A stretch of DNA of 64,000 nucleotides from Dicaeum eximium. Lineage: Eukaryota; Chordata; Aves; Passeriformes; Dicaeidae. Below are positions 31,602 to 43,700 of this stretch, piece by piece; the first letter of the stretch is position 1, and each line of letters starts with the position of its first letter. The notes under the pieces were generated by a model. That model saw nothing but the letters and a program-made list of their open reading frames with translations, was not told the DNA's origin and did no database searches. The stretch covers positions 37,892 through 101,891 of the forward strand of contig VWZP01010207.1 of assembly GCA_013396995.1 (NCBI GenBank), written 5' to 3'. The position numbers were made by a program, and so were the translations under genes.

Positions 31602-31733
31602 ATGTCCCGCCCGGGGGACGCCGATCCCGGCGCTGCCGTGGAGCGGCTCTGCCGGGAGCTCAACCTGGATGCGGCGAGCGCGGCCGAGGCGCTGCGCGAC
31701 TTCACGGCGCTGCGGGGCACCTACAGCCTGGAG
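31602..31733 (+). CDS. RBL1: RBL1 exon 1
   Basis: 44 codons starting at ATG. It encodes LCRELNLDAASAAEALRDF and ends at YSLE with a GTGAGC donor. The first dozen residues diverge from the mammalian N-terminus. Confidence 0.94.
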
Positions 31734-34700
31734 GTGAGCGGGGCCGGGCGGGGCCAGGCGGGCGCGGGCGGGCGCAGTCCCTCCCCGGCCGAGCCCGCGG
31801 GGCGCGGCGCTGCCCCGGTGCCCGCGGAGCCCCGGTGACCGCGGTGCCCGTACCCGCAGGGCGAAGCGCTGCACTGGTTGGCCTGCGCGCTGTACGTCGC
31901 CTGCCGCCGGAGCCGCGTGCCCACCGTGGGGAGCAGCCCAATGGAGGGGAACGGCGTCTCCCTGACCCGCATCCTGCGCTCCGCACGTCTCAGGTGAGCG
32001 CCCCGCCCGCCGGGAGTGCCCTGCCCTGCTCTGCCAAAGCCGCTAATCCAGGTTTCGCTCCCAGCGCTGCCAGCCGCGGCGGGGTTAAAGCAGTAAATCC
32101 GCTGTTATTACAGATGGAAATCAGATGCAAATACGTAATTTCCAACTTCAAGCCTTTAGGAAACCACCTGTGTCGGACCAGTAGCTGTTCTACACACGCC
32201 AGTTGTTTCTCTCCGTAGTTAATTTTACCACAAACACCTCGGCGCGTGCCGTCCCGCTACAACGTGTGTCTGACTCAGCATCCAGGCCAAACGGAGTGCT
32301 GGTAGCTGGGGTTTTTTTGGGAGCACAGCCCTGCTGATCACAGAATTCACCTTCTGCACGACCCCGGCAGCAGCTCCCCTCTCACTGTGGCTCTGACCTG
32401 GGAACACGGAGCCTGGAGTGTTGCTCGTTTCATTTAAAGACCTGCTCTCCCCTGAGCTGCTGGAGGGGTGGTCAGTTATTTACATCCCCAGCTGGCAGGT
32501 TTTGTGCAAGTAATTTTGACAGGCATCGACTCTTGGCTTGTTTTGTTGCCTGTCCTGCCTCTGCCTCTACACATGCAGAGCTGCGCCTGCACTTTGCTGT
32601 CCCCGGCTGCCCTGGGCTACACAGCCATGCTGGCAGCCTCCACATCAAGTTAATGTTCCCGTGCCTTAAAGAGGGTCAAGGAGAAACCCCAGAGTGATAA
32701 AAAGCTGATAACATATACAGTTTGGGAGTCTTACCAAAATAAATTGTAAACCTACATAGTAATCATGTCAGTCTTTAAAGGAGTAAATATGTTGCATTTT
32801 GTTTTTTTAAAATTTTAGAATGGAAGTTAGTTAAAGCTCAAAACAGACTTTTCTTTTTTCTTTTAAGTTTAATTCAGTTTTTTAGCAAAATGAAGAAGTG
32901 GATGGACATGTCAAACCTGCCCCAGGAATTCCGAGAGCGAATTGAGAGGCTGGAGAGAAATTTTGAAGTGTCAACCGTGATTTTCAAAAAGTTTGAACCA
33001 ATATTTTTTGATATATTTCAAAACCCCTATGAAGAAACTTCCAAACTGCATCGAAGCAGGAAGCAGAGGTATTTTTTAGATTTGATATGACTTTTCTCTG
33101 GAAGGAGCTGTACCAAATATAAGTTTATGAAAACTAATTTCCACGGTGATGGGGTCTCTGACTCTGAAATGCAGCCAATGCAGAGCCACCCTTGACCCCA
33201 GTGGGTGCAGCTCAGGTCAGCTGGGCTTCACATCCAGCTGCTGTAACACAGGAACTGCCCCACAGTGAGAATATCAGGGTGTGGTGGAGAGAGCTCCAAA
33301 GTAGTGAGATCAACACTTTAAACACGTAGCAGAAATAGCTGAAGTAGCACAGGAGTGTTTTGTCTTGGCACAGTGCTGGCAGGGGGTTGGTATCACGCCA
33401 TGATCCCTCTGTTTGGGGGCTGGCACATCCCTGTGACCTCCACGCTGCCAGCTGTTTGCCTTGGTTGGCAGATGAGTAGAAACACCAAATGGGACGAAGT
33501 TACAGCTGATGTGCTTATTTTTATGACAAATGTGAGAATGTGTGGTGTCATCTTCAACACACACATGGAACGTCTGCCTTATTGAAAGGAGCTCGTCCAT
33601 ACTCCCTGCAAGAATATGTGGCTGTGATAGCTTTGTAGTGAGATTGTAACCTTGGGGATGAGGGAGCCAAGCTGTGGATCTGCAAAGTGTTTTTGTCAGT
33701 TCATGTGGGTTCTCTGGATGTGAGGGGGGATAATTGTTCTGGTGCAATGCTCCACATCCACAGGCAGAGTGCAGGGGGAGGTGCTCTGTCAGGTGCTCCG
33801 TGTTCCTTTCTCAGAGCAGTGTTGGTTGGTGCCACTGTGGCTTTGGCTGCTCTCTGGGTTGAGTCATGTCTTCCTTGGTCTTCCAGCTCCATGGGCTTGG
33901 ATAGTTCTGCTCCAAACAGGAGTCAGCAGCTGAGCTGTAGTACAGGCTATAATTGTACTGTTCTGTGCCTGTTCTGAAGGGATGGCTGATGCTTTAGTAA
34001 AATATTTCTGAAAAACCATCACTGGAATATATATAGCCTTTGTCATCTCTCCACCTGTGGCTGCAAGAGGGTTCTGTGTGAGGTGTGCCACCAGCAGAAT
34101 AGTGTGGCAGGGTCAGAGGCCAGAGGTAGCCTTTGGCTTGGGAACAGAGTTGGGAAGTTGTGGATGTGTGCAGGACACTGTGGAGCCAGGTCGAGCACTG
34201 TCTGTCAGGCAGTGAGAGCTGAACTCAGGACTTGTAGCTTAGACTGTGCCTTAGTGTGGAATTAAGACAGCAGCTCCAGCTGTTGTTTTGAGCAGGGAAA
34301 TGGAATAAAATTTGAACTGTAGAACAAGGTTTGGCTTCCTGGAGCTGAAGAGTAACTTCTCCCCCTGTTTTTCTCATTGACAGGCGGTTGCCATGCAACG
34401 TCAAAGATCTCTTCAACTTCTGCTGGACTCTCTTTGTGTACACTAAGGGTAGGCTGCATGCTTTGTCTGCATGGTTTGTATACATTCCCAGCTGTGAACT
34501 TCTGTTGTGTCGCTTGACATAATGTGCTGTCTCTTAAAGGTAATTTCCGTATGATTGGAGATGATTTAGTAAATTCCTATCATTTACTTCTGTGCTGCTT
34601 GGACCTGATTTTTGCCAATGCCCTTCTGTGTCCAAACAGAAGAGATTTGCTAAATCCATCATTTAAAGGTATGGTGGGGGCAGATTATTTACAATCAAAT

Positions 34701-37700
34701 GTGCTTTGTTCTCTTGGCTCATTTGAAATGAAGTTGAAGGTTGGTTGTCTTCCCCACTCCTCCTGGTTCCCAGGCTTACCAGTGGAATTCCACCCTCTGG
34801 AGATCAAAGCCCCCGAGGATCCTCCCTGCATCATTGCCATGCTCTGCGAGGTGCACGACGGGCTCCTTGTGGAAGCGAAAGGCATAAAGGAGCACTACTT
34901 CAAACCATACATTGCAAAGCTGTTTGATAGGAAGGTACATCTTGCAAGTTTTATGAGCACTTGGTAGTGCTCTGTGGTGGTCTCAAGATCATTTAAGTCC
35001 CACAGGTTCCACCGAGGATAGCAAAGGAACTTGTTAATGAGCAAAGGAACTCAGGCTGTCTCAGGTTTTCTTTGTATTTTAACAGGAGCAGAATTCCTTC
35101 ACACTTTTAATGCTCTATGCTGTAAGGTATCCTCTGTTTCAGCTTTTTATGTCAGTGAAGAATCTTTACTTTCCTTTCTTGGCATTGTGAAACTGAATCA
35201 TGAAGGATGGTGTTTTCTTCAGGCAAAAAAAAAAGTGATCTCCTTGTGAAATAATTGTATGGGATGTCTGTCATGGGAGTGTCTTATCTTGCTTGTCTCC
35301 CTGCTGCTTGTCTTGAGCAAAGTGCTTTGGAAGGAGAGGTTGAGGTTGCAGATACACAAATTGTCCTGTCTAGTTCTGATCCTGGAAATGGTTTTCAAGT
35401 TCTTTGGAAGCTTCTTTGTAGCTGCTCATAGAGCCAGTCCCTAACCCAGCAGTGAGCAGATGTCATAGTGCAGGGCTGGCTCTGAGCAGTGAATTTGTCT
35501 GGAGCTTGGATCCAGTTGGGCTTTGTACTCTGTCTTGGTAACGGCACTGTAGCCCTTTGGTCTATGCAAAAAAAAACAAAACAAAACAGTTATACACCTA
35601 AATCTCATTTCCTTTTTGACTAAAACCATCATGCTCTCACACTTGAAACAGTTCTGGTTTTATTATCTAAGATACTTCTGCTTTTTATTCTTAGATCTTA
35701 AAAGGAGATTGTCTGTTGGATCTTTGCAACTTTACAGAAAATAGGTAAGTTACAGCTTTTGTTCTCAGTCGTAGGGCTTGGTTCATGTCTAAGGCAGAGG
35801 CCTTTGTTTACTAAATCTCAGTTTTCTGGTTCCTTAGTCTTGCCATATCTAATGGGTTTTGGTTATTTGACTATCAAAGCTGCTCTCTGGCTGAAAGACT
35901 TTTTGGACCAAAAGTGTGACCAATGTCAGGGGTTCAAGCTGCAGAGATTTTTTCTTGATGTCAGGTTTTTTTGTGCCTTTACTCTGATTTTTCTGTCAAC
36001 TATAACCTTTGAATAATGTAATGCAAATCAAAACCTTGGCTCTGAAGGTCACAGATGTGTTTCTATACACATATTATGCCCAAGTAGGGAAATCGCTACA
36101 TTTATTTATCTATCTCTAATTGAGTGTATAAATCTGTGGATGCAGCAGACGGACTCAAAAGAAAAGGAAGCAACAATTGCAAAACCACAAAAAAGAGGTG
36201 AACAATTTCTGTGAGAAGGAAGTGTAGTTGTTTCAGAAACTGTGAAGTCACATCTGAAAGCTACCTTAAATGCAAACTGTAAAAAATCCTTGTAAATTTT
36301 TTTTTGCCTTTTGCAAAAATACCTATTAATTTGGTTTTTCCTTTTGTTTGTGAGCTTTTAACGTGTTGGTTTGCTTTTGGAATTTTGAGCAAAGACTCAA
36401 TTGTTTTAACAATGCAGATAACATGGCAATTTCAGTATAAACTCATTTCTTTGATCTTTGAACATTGAATTTCTCTTAGTATTTCTACTTTAAAGTTAAT
36501 AGTATTCCTTCAGTAACACTGTCATATGGAATGATACAGTAGTCCCTGTTCTTTTGCAAGTAGTCTGACATCTCAAAGACGCTTGTAAGCAGCTCTGGGG
36601 TTTTTTTGGTCCAACTTTCCACAGACCTTTCTATTTTCCTAAAAAACACTGGGCAGCTGAACCTGTGGTACAATAAGGTTTCCTGTGGGAACACAGAATT
36701 GCTTGTGTCGTGAATACATTGTTATATTCCATTATTGTACACACTGGAACTGCATTCCTGGCCCAACTGCAGGCAGGATTATTGATACAAGCCATTTCTG
36801 ATTTTCATCCAGAAGTTCCATTCTACTTCCCAAGTATATGCTTAAAGCCTTGCAACCTTGGTGGAATTAAACATTCCTTTTTTGCAGTTGGGTTTGCTCG
36901 AATAAAGAAAATGAAGGATTTATTTGGTATCACACATCAGGGTGGTTTTAGAAATAAAACCCAGGCAGGTAACTCTTCACTTTGCCCTCCTCTGCAGCAT
37001 TAGGAAAATTATGGGGTACAGAGTGGCAAACCCAGAAATCCAGTGGAGCAAGTTGTGTGCAGTTCTCCTTGGTTGCTCCGTGTGTGCACAGATTTAACCT
37101 CTGACCAGCTGAGCACTTCCAGACTGGTTTATTTGCAACTGGTGTGAAAGCAAAGTTGTTTTTTCCCTCTTTTTACTGAGATCCAAATGCTGGTGGAAGA
37201 GTGATTCCTGCAGTGATCCTGCAGAGGTTTTGGGTCCAAGGGCAGGTGGGATGACGGGGGACAGGTTGCTCAGGGAGGTGGGAACAGCACTGCTGTCCAG
37301 AGCATGTGTTGGTTTGGGGTTGTACCTGTGCTCCTGGGGTACCTTCTTTGTTTCTTCAGCAGTTAAACCTTTGGTATCAAACCTGGGCTTCTCTTTCAGC
37401 AAAGCACTGAATAAAGAGTATGAAGAGTATGTTCTGACTGTGGGTGACTTTGATGAGAGAGTTTTCCTGGGAGCTGATGCTGAAGAAGAAATTGGCACTC
37501 GAAAATTCCCTGCAGATGTGCCAGGAGAGAAAACAGCAGCAAGAGCTCACATGGAGTGTCATCTGCAGCAGCATTTTGAAAAGGTGATTAATTTAACATG
37601 GCAAGCTCACTTGAAGATCTCCTTCAAGTTTTCCCACCCTAATACACTCTCTGAATCATTGGGGGGTGACTTGCAGTTTCTTCTTCCTGAGAGGAAGGTG

Positions 37701-40700
37701 GTGAACACAGCCTTCAGTGCTGTCTTACTAAGGAGAAAAAGTGGTATTTTCTTTCCTGTTGAATTTTTAAAATAACTATTCCTTAAACAGAATGAGTGCA
37801 CTTTCATGTGTATAGTCTGATTTTTGTCCAAGAAAAATCAATAATTAATACCCAAATATGTTGGTCGTAGTTTTGATCAAGCTTCATTTATACCCCATAA
37901 TCATACCACAAACCCTTGACACTGAATTAGTTTTCCCACTGTTTCCTTTTTTAGGAAAGGAAAAGTCAATTTTTCTACTCTTCTGTGGAAAATAAGATTC
38001 ACTCATAAACCTCATCAAAGTCTCTCGTCATTACAAAAAGTAGCCTATAAACAGAGTTAATGTTTCACTATGTTTAAAAATGTAAAATGTTTAATGAAGT
38101 TGATGTGCAGGAAAACAGTTGCTTGATTACTTTTTAATTTTAGATAAGGGGGAAAAGTAGTATTGGCTGTACAAAAGAACTGTGTGCTGTTTGATTTACA
38201 CGCCAATTAAAAAATAAGAGTTCTTATTCTAAGATGCTGGTGCTAGTGTAAATTAATCGTATGTCTTAGCTTTTTTTGCCAAATATAAGTGTATTTCATA
38301 TTCAGGCAAATGAAAGACGGGAGTTTGGAAAGGGTTTTATTAATTCTGAGCTTCAGTTTCTGTAGTATAATAATATTACTGTTCATGCATAATGACTGCA
38401 GGCTTCACCTTTTCTCATTATTTGCCTGGTATCTTCAGAATGTCAGTTCAGATAATTAAATCCAAAAACTTTATTGTGTCACTTCCAGAGAGCAGGATAC
38501 AAGTAAGTGCAGTCCACACAGCTGCATCTGCTCGGTGCCACTTCATCCTTTGGATGAAGGGAGGCCCATTTCCCAAGAAATGTTCTCCTGTGAACCTCTC
38601 CTGGGCAGGTCTGCCACCCACTCCTTGTGTCACCCAGCTAATGCAGTCAGGGACTAAGAGAATGGAACCATGTGCTTCCTCTTCCTCGCCCTGTATTTTC
38701 AATGTTCAAATGAGCATAAAAATTTACAGGTTTTAAGATTTTAGGTCTTGTTTTACTGTGTTTTAACTGTAAAATCCCTTTGCGTTAATCTTTGGCTGCT
38801 TGAAGATTTGCTATATTTATGGAGTCCTAGGAAAACTTTGCCTCATTTTTAGTCACTTCTGAGCTCACAGGTGAAGCCTTCACATGGTTGTACTAGTGGT
38901 GTCATTTTAATCTTTGAAGGAATTTTGCAGGAGATGCAAATGTGGAAGGTAATTGAAACAGTTTTGTTGGCTGATTTCTATTTATTATTTTTCTCTGTCT
39001 GACAGAAAAGGTCATTTGCACCTTCAACTCCACTGACTGGCAGAAGATACCTGAGAGAAAAGGAAGCTGCCATCACTCCTGTGGCTTCGGCTACACAGAG
39101 CGTGAGCCGTTTGCAGAGCATGGTGGCTGGGTTGAAAAATGCACCAAGTGAACAACTTACAGCTATTTTTGAGTGAGTATGTCTACTTCAGCTGCTCTCA
39201 TTCACACAGAAACTCATCTTTTGGCTTTTTTTTTTCTTCGGGGCAGAATATTTTGGTCTGTGTTTCTGAGTTATTTCTTGTTGAAGGGTCTTCTATTTTC
39301 TAGATGATCTCATCTGGAGAAGGATGACTGAACACACACACGCTGCCATCTGACTTGTCACCACCATTGTGTTAGTGGAGCTTCAGCTTTTGCTGATGTT
39401 GATTTGTCTGTCTGCTTGAAAGCCAAATGCCTTTTTGGTTTGTTTACATCTTAAACAAGTAGTCATCACTTAAAAGATGTGTTAACCATGTTGGCAGAGG
39501 TTTTGGAGAAGGGCACAAATGTTCAGGTGAACAAGCTTCAGTCTTCGCCCTCAGCTGCAAGATAAAACTAAGAGCAGCCTACAGGCTGCCCATTTTTTAT
39601 CCACAGTACTTCAGGGTGTGTTGGTCTTAGCCTCTGGCACAAGGATGAGCCTCGCAGTGACCCTGGTCACTGTCAGTGCTGACCTGGAATAGCAGCAGCC
39701 ACGTTTCCCACTCGGGATGTTCTGGTGGCTGTTCCCTGAGCACACTTGAGATTACTCCTTCCTCCCTGAGCATAGCTCCTAAAAAGCAGTAATTGAATAG
39801 TAAATACCTGTAAAGATGCTGGGTGTTTGCCTAACATCTTTCCAAGGTAAGGTCCTGCTGTGCTACGGTGTAAAGTCTCCAGATGTATTTTTACAAATCA
39901 AAATGGATATTTAGTATTAGCACTTAATATTTGAAGTCCAGAAGCAATGTTTTTCTAAAGTAACCATCATAAACAGGTGAAAAATATTACTTACTGTTCT
40001 CATCTTTGGAGTTACATATATTTCAGAGTTTTGCTAGCACTAGTCTCTGAAAGTTCACAACTGTGCTCTGTAGGATACATTTCTTTTGATTGTTTCTTTG
40101 ATTGTTTTTATAAGGACTGATACTATTTCTACTGTACAATTAAGACATTAATGTGGCTGTAATCTCTAATAAAACATTTGTTTGTTCCAAATAATAAACC
40201 AGACTGTCAAGAGAGAGGTAAATATTAAAATGGGAAAAAGAATTGAGTAAGCCTTTGGCAAGAGCTGTGATGAGTATTTTGGTCATCCTGGATGTGAGTT
40301 CAGCAAGCACTCCGATGTATATACTGTGTCCCTGGAAGAAATGGAGAAACTGTAGTTTGGACTGTGTAATATTCTATGCTTTTCAGTATTTTCTTTTTCA
40401 AATTAAAATTCTACAGAAAAGCTTTGAAGTTAATTAGAAGGCTTTGTTCAAACAGAAACCTTAACTGATTTTAGTTCTAGCTTTTCAGAGTAATTTAGTG
40501 TCTTAATTTGACACCATCCACGGGCCACTGTCCTCTAAAACAGAGTTGCTGGAAAGTTCAGGAGCATTCAGAAAGAGCATCTCCAGATAGAGATACTTGT
40601 GGCCCTTTTTTATGGCAGTGACAATGTGGAGTTCATCAGTTCTCCCAGTCTTGGTAGGAAATCGGAAGATGCTGCTGCTTCTTCCCTCTGAGCTTTTCTG

Positions 40701-43700
40701 TGCTCCCTCTGAGCCTGGCCTGTGTGGTGTTGTGGGTACCTTTGGTTGGTTGGTTGCCTGTTGTAGCATCCTTACTCCTGGCAGGTTCATCTTTCTCCTC
40801 ACTGTGCTGCTGTAGTTCTTGCTTTCTCCTATGTTTGTTCCAAGATCTGCATATCCTCTCTGGCCCTCTTAGGAAGAGAGGACACAATACTTGTCTATGT
40901 TTTCCTCTGTCTAATACAGGTTCTTGCTGATCAGGAATGCTCGGTATAACTGGCTTATCTTTTTATTTTGGTTTTATGGTTGTTGTTGTTTCTTGATTTT
41001 TTTTTTTTAACTGGATATTGATTTATATAAATAAGGCTTTCTTTGCATTTGGCTTCAGATCTTGTGCCCGCAGCCCCTTGGAAAGCATCATGAGCAGAGT
41101 GAAGGAAATTGGTGAGACCTTCTGTTGCAGCTACACTCAGTCAACAGATGAGCAGCCAGGATCTCACATAGGTATGGAATGAAAGGCATGGCATGTTTCA
41201 AAATACTAAATCCGGGCAAACAGAATGCATACCTATACTGTTTTCTGTATTTAATATAGTGGAGCTGGTTTTATCCCAGGATACACTCAAGCAGAAAACT
41301 GCTGCTGTGAAACAGTACACTGTATAGAATAAAAATTTATGGCAGAGTAAACCCAAGGCTGCAGTTCTAACTGGATTAACCAAGAAGTCATGGAAAAGCA
41401 ACAAGTGTAAACTTGCATTCTTGTTAGCTTTATAGTTTAAAGGAAACTGAAAACAAATAGGAAAATTATTATTGCAAAAATATGTCACAAGAAACACTAC
41501 AATAAATAATCCTTGAAAATATTTGTGGAATTTCATGCTGTACTTGGGACTAGTGGATTTCTGAACTTTTTTTTTTGTTTGCAAAGTATGTACATACACA
41601 CATGAACTATTATTTTGGATGAGGACCGGTGCTGGTCAGTTTAGTCTTAACCCTGTTTGTGCCAGTGGTGTTGGACTTCATCTCTGTTGATTTTAAATTT
41701 CAGATTTTGCTGTAAACAGATTAAAACTGGCAGAGATCTTGTACTATAAAATCTTGGAGACTATAATGGTGCAAGAAACACGGAGACTGCATGGGAAGGA
41801 TCTGACTGTGAGTAAAGAACCAGTGAAATATTAGAACACTTTTTGTAACTGTTTCTTGGAGTTTATCTTCAGGCAGTTCCAGAACAAAGCACTGTAAAGC
41901 ACTCTGTATATTGTTAATACTAAAAAGGGGAAATATATGGGAGCTGCCAAAATGTATTTTTCTTCTACAATTTAAACCAGTATAACTATCATAACTAAAC
42001 ATTTGAATTTGTATTGCCTTCTAGAATCACAATTTTATAGACAGATAACTTTCATTATCTTCTTTACCCGATGAACAGTACCAATACTTCATGTTAGACA
42101 GCACTGCATTTGCTCTGCTTTATGATGCACAGCAAAAACACCAGTTCATTTGTCCACAGCATGCAAAATGTGATAGTCTTGGTGTTGTTACTCTACTTCT
42201 GGTCTCCTCAACTTCCCTGTAAAAAGGAGGGTGTGGATGGGAGAATAAGCCAGCTTCTTTCCAACTATAAGCTATGTAGTGTTAGTGCCACAAAATTCCA
42301 ACTTCTGTTTCCCAAACCTGAGGCCAATGCCATTTTCTGTGGTCTCTCCAGGCCCTCCTGGAACAGGATCTCTTTCACCGCTCCCTCCTGGCATGCTGCT
42401 TGGAGATTGTGCTCTTTGCTTACAGCTCCCCTCGCACCTTCCCCTGGATCATTGAAGTTCTTGACCTCAGGCCATTCTATTTCTATAAGGTAAATAAACA
42501 TTGGCTTAGGACAGGATCTGTATTAAAAATTACACGTTACTGGATTGAGAGTCGTAGAGGATGATGCTCTTCCTCCCTAGGGAATATGGTAAGACAAGGA
42601 CTGATATTAACTGTGCATTATTTAAATTCTGACTGTCCTGAAATGTATGACTTGGAAGGTGTAATACCAGAGCTGAAGCTGAAATATAATGAAAAAAACC
42701 TATTTTGTAAATGGTACTGATCTGTAATGTACTGATGATCAACTTTTACTAGACTGAAGCCTTCAAGCATATGTTTTGTTGCTATTTATATTGACTGCAA
42801 TGTAGTTCTAAAATAGCAGATACAGATCTGAAATGTTGCCTTTGGCTACTACTTATCACAAGCTTACTTTGCTAAGTTGGGGCTCTTCCTTTATGTAACG
42901 GTACATAGAATATCTTCCAGGGTTTTCTCTGGTTTTGCTCTTCACTTAACCACATTTTCCCCACTTCCAGTGTAACTTTATTTTTGACTACTTCGATCCT
43001 TTTATCACCTATCCATATGCCTCCAGTTTTTGCTGAATGCCTAACAGCTTACTGGGATTAGTTCTGAATAAATCAAGTCTTTCTATTTAGGTGACAGTAA
43101 CCAAAAAATGGAAGCCTTTGAGAAAGCTGGTCCTTCCTTTTTCCTTTACTCCTCAGCTGTAGGGCAGTACTGGAGCTGTAACAAGTCTGTCAGTATTGCT
43201 GTGGCTGTTGGTAGCCTCCATCAAAACTGGTACACATCTAACTTTGTGGAACAGATTTATGTTTGATTTCAGTTTTCTCAGCTATTCAGTGTATATTCTT
43301 GCAGCACTCTTATTTGGACAAAAATTGTCATTGCAAAGGTCTCACACAAGAGAGGCTAGTGACATTTATAACTTTGTTCTCTGGGTGTAGCAGGAATAAC
43401 TAAACATATCGATAGGTCTTCCAGGGAGCTTTTATGGCATTTCCATTTCTGGAGTTTTAGCAAAACAGGCTGAATGCTCCTCTGACAGGAATAACACAGG
43501 GTGGATCTTGTGTTGGAGTACGATACTGCAGGGGATAGGTCAGCTCTGTTCAATCCCATTTGTCCATGTTAAGGATTCTGAGTGCTTCTTAAATGAAACT
43601 TTAAAAGCAGTGGTTTTCAGCTCCTCCTATTATGGGCTGCTTGTTTGTGAGGAAGGAGAGCTGAACTGCCGGGGCTGTCGCATCCCCTGCTGAGCAGCTG

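Larger units (their letters stand above)
30780..32050 (+). promoter_or_regulatory. RBL1: CpG island at RBL1 5' end
   Basis: G+C and CpG density rise abruptly near 30780 and fall after about 32050, covering the upstream region, exon 1, intron 1 and exon 2. A GC box (GGGGCGGG) is at 31087-31094. The 89-base gap at 31454-31542 hides part of the core promoter. Confidence 0.85.

Noticed and set aside
30870..31838. 322-codon open frame on the + strand through the gap
   Set aside because: It runs across 89 N in GC-rich DNA where stops are rare. The real RBL1 start is in another frame at 31602.
36485..36694. 69-codon minus-strand open frame in RBL1 intron 7
   Set aside because: The composition looks protein-like, but there is no family match, promoter, splice context or poly(A) signal.
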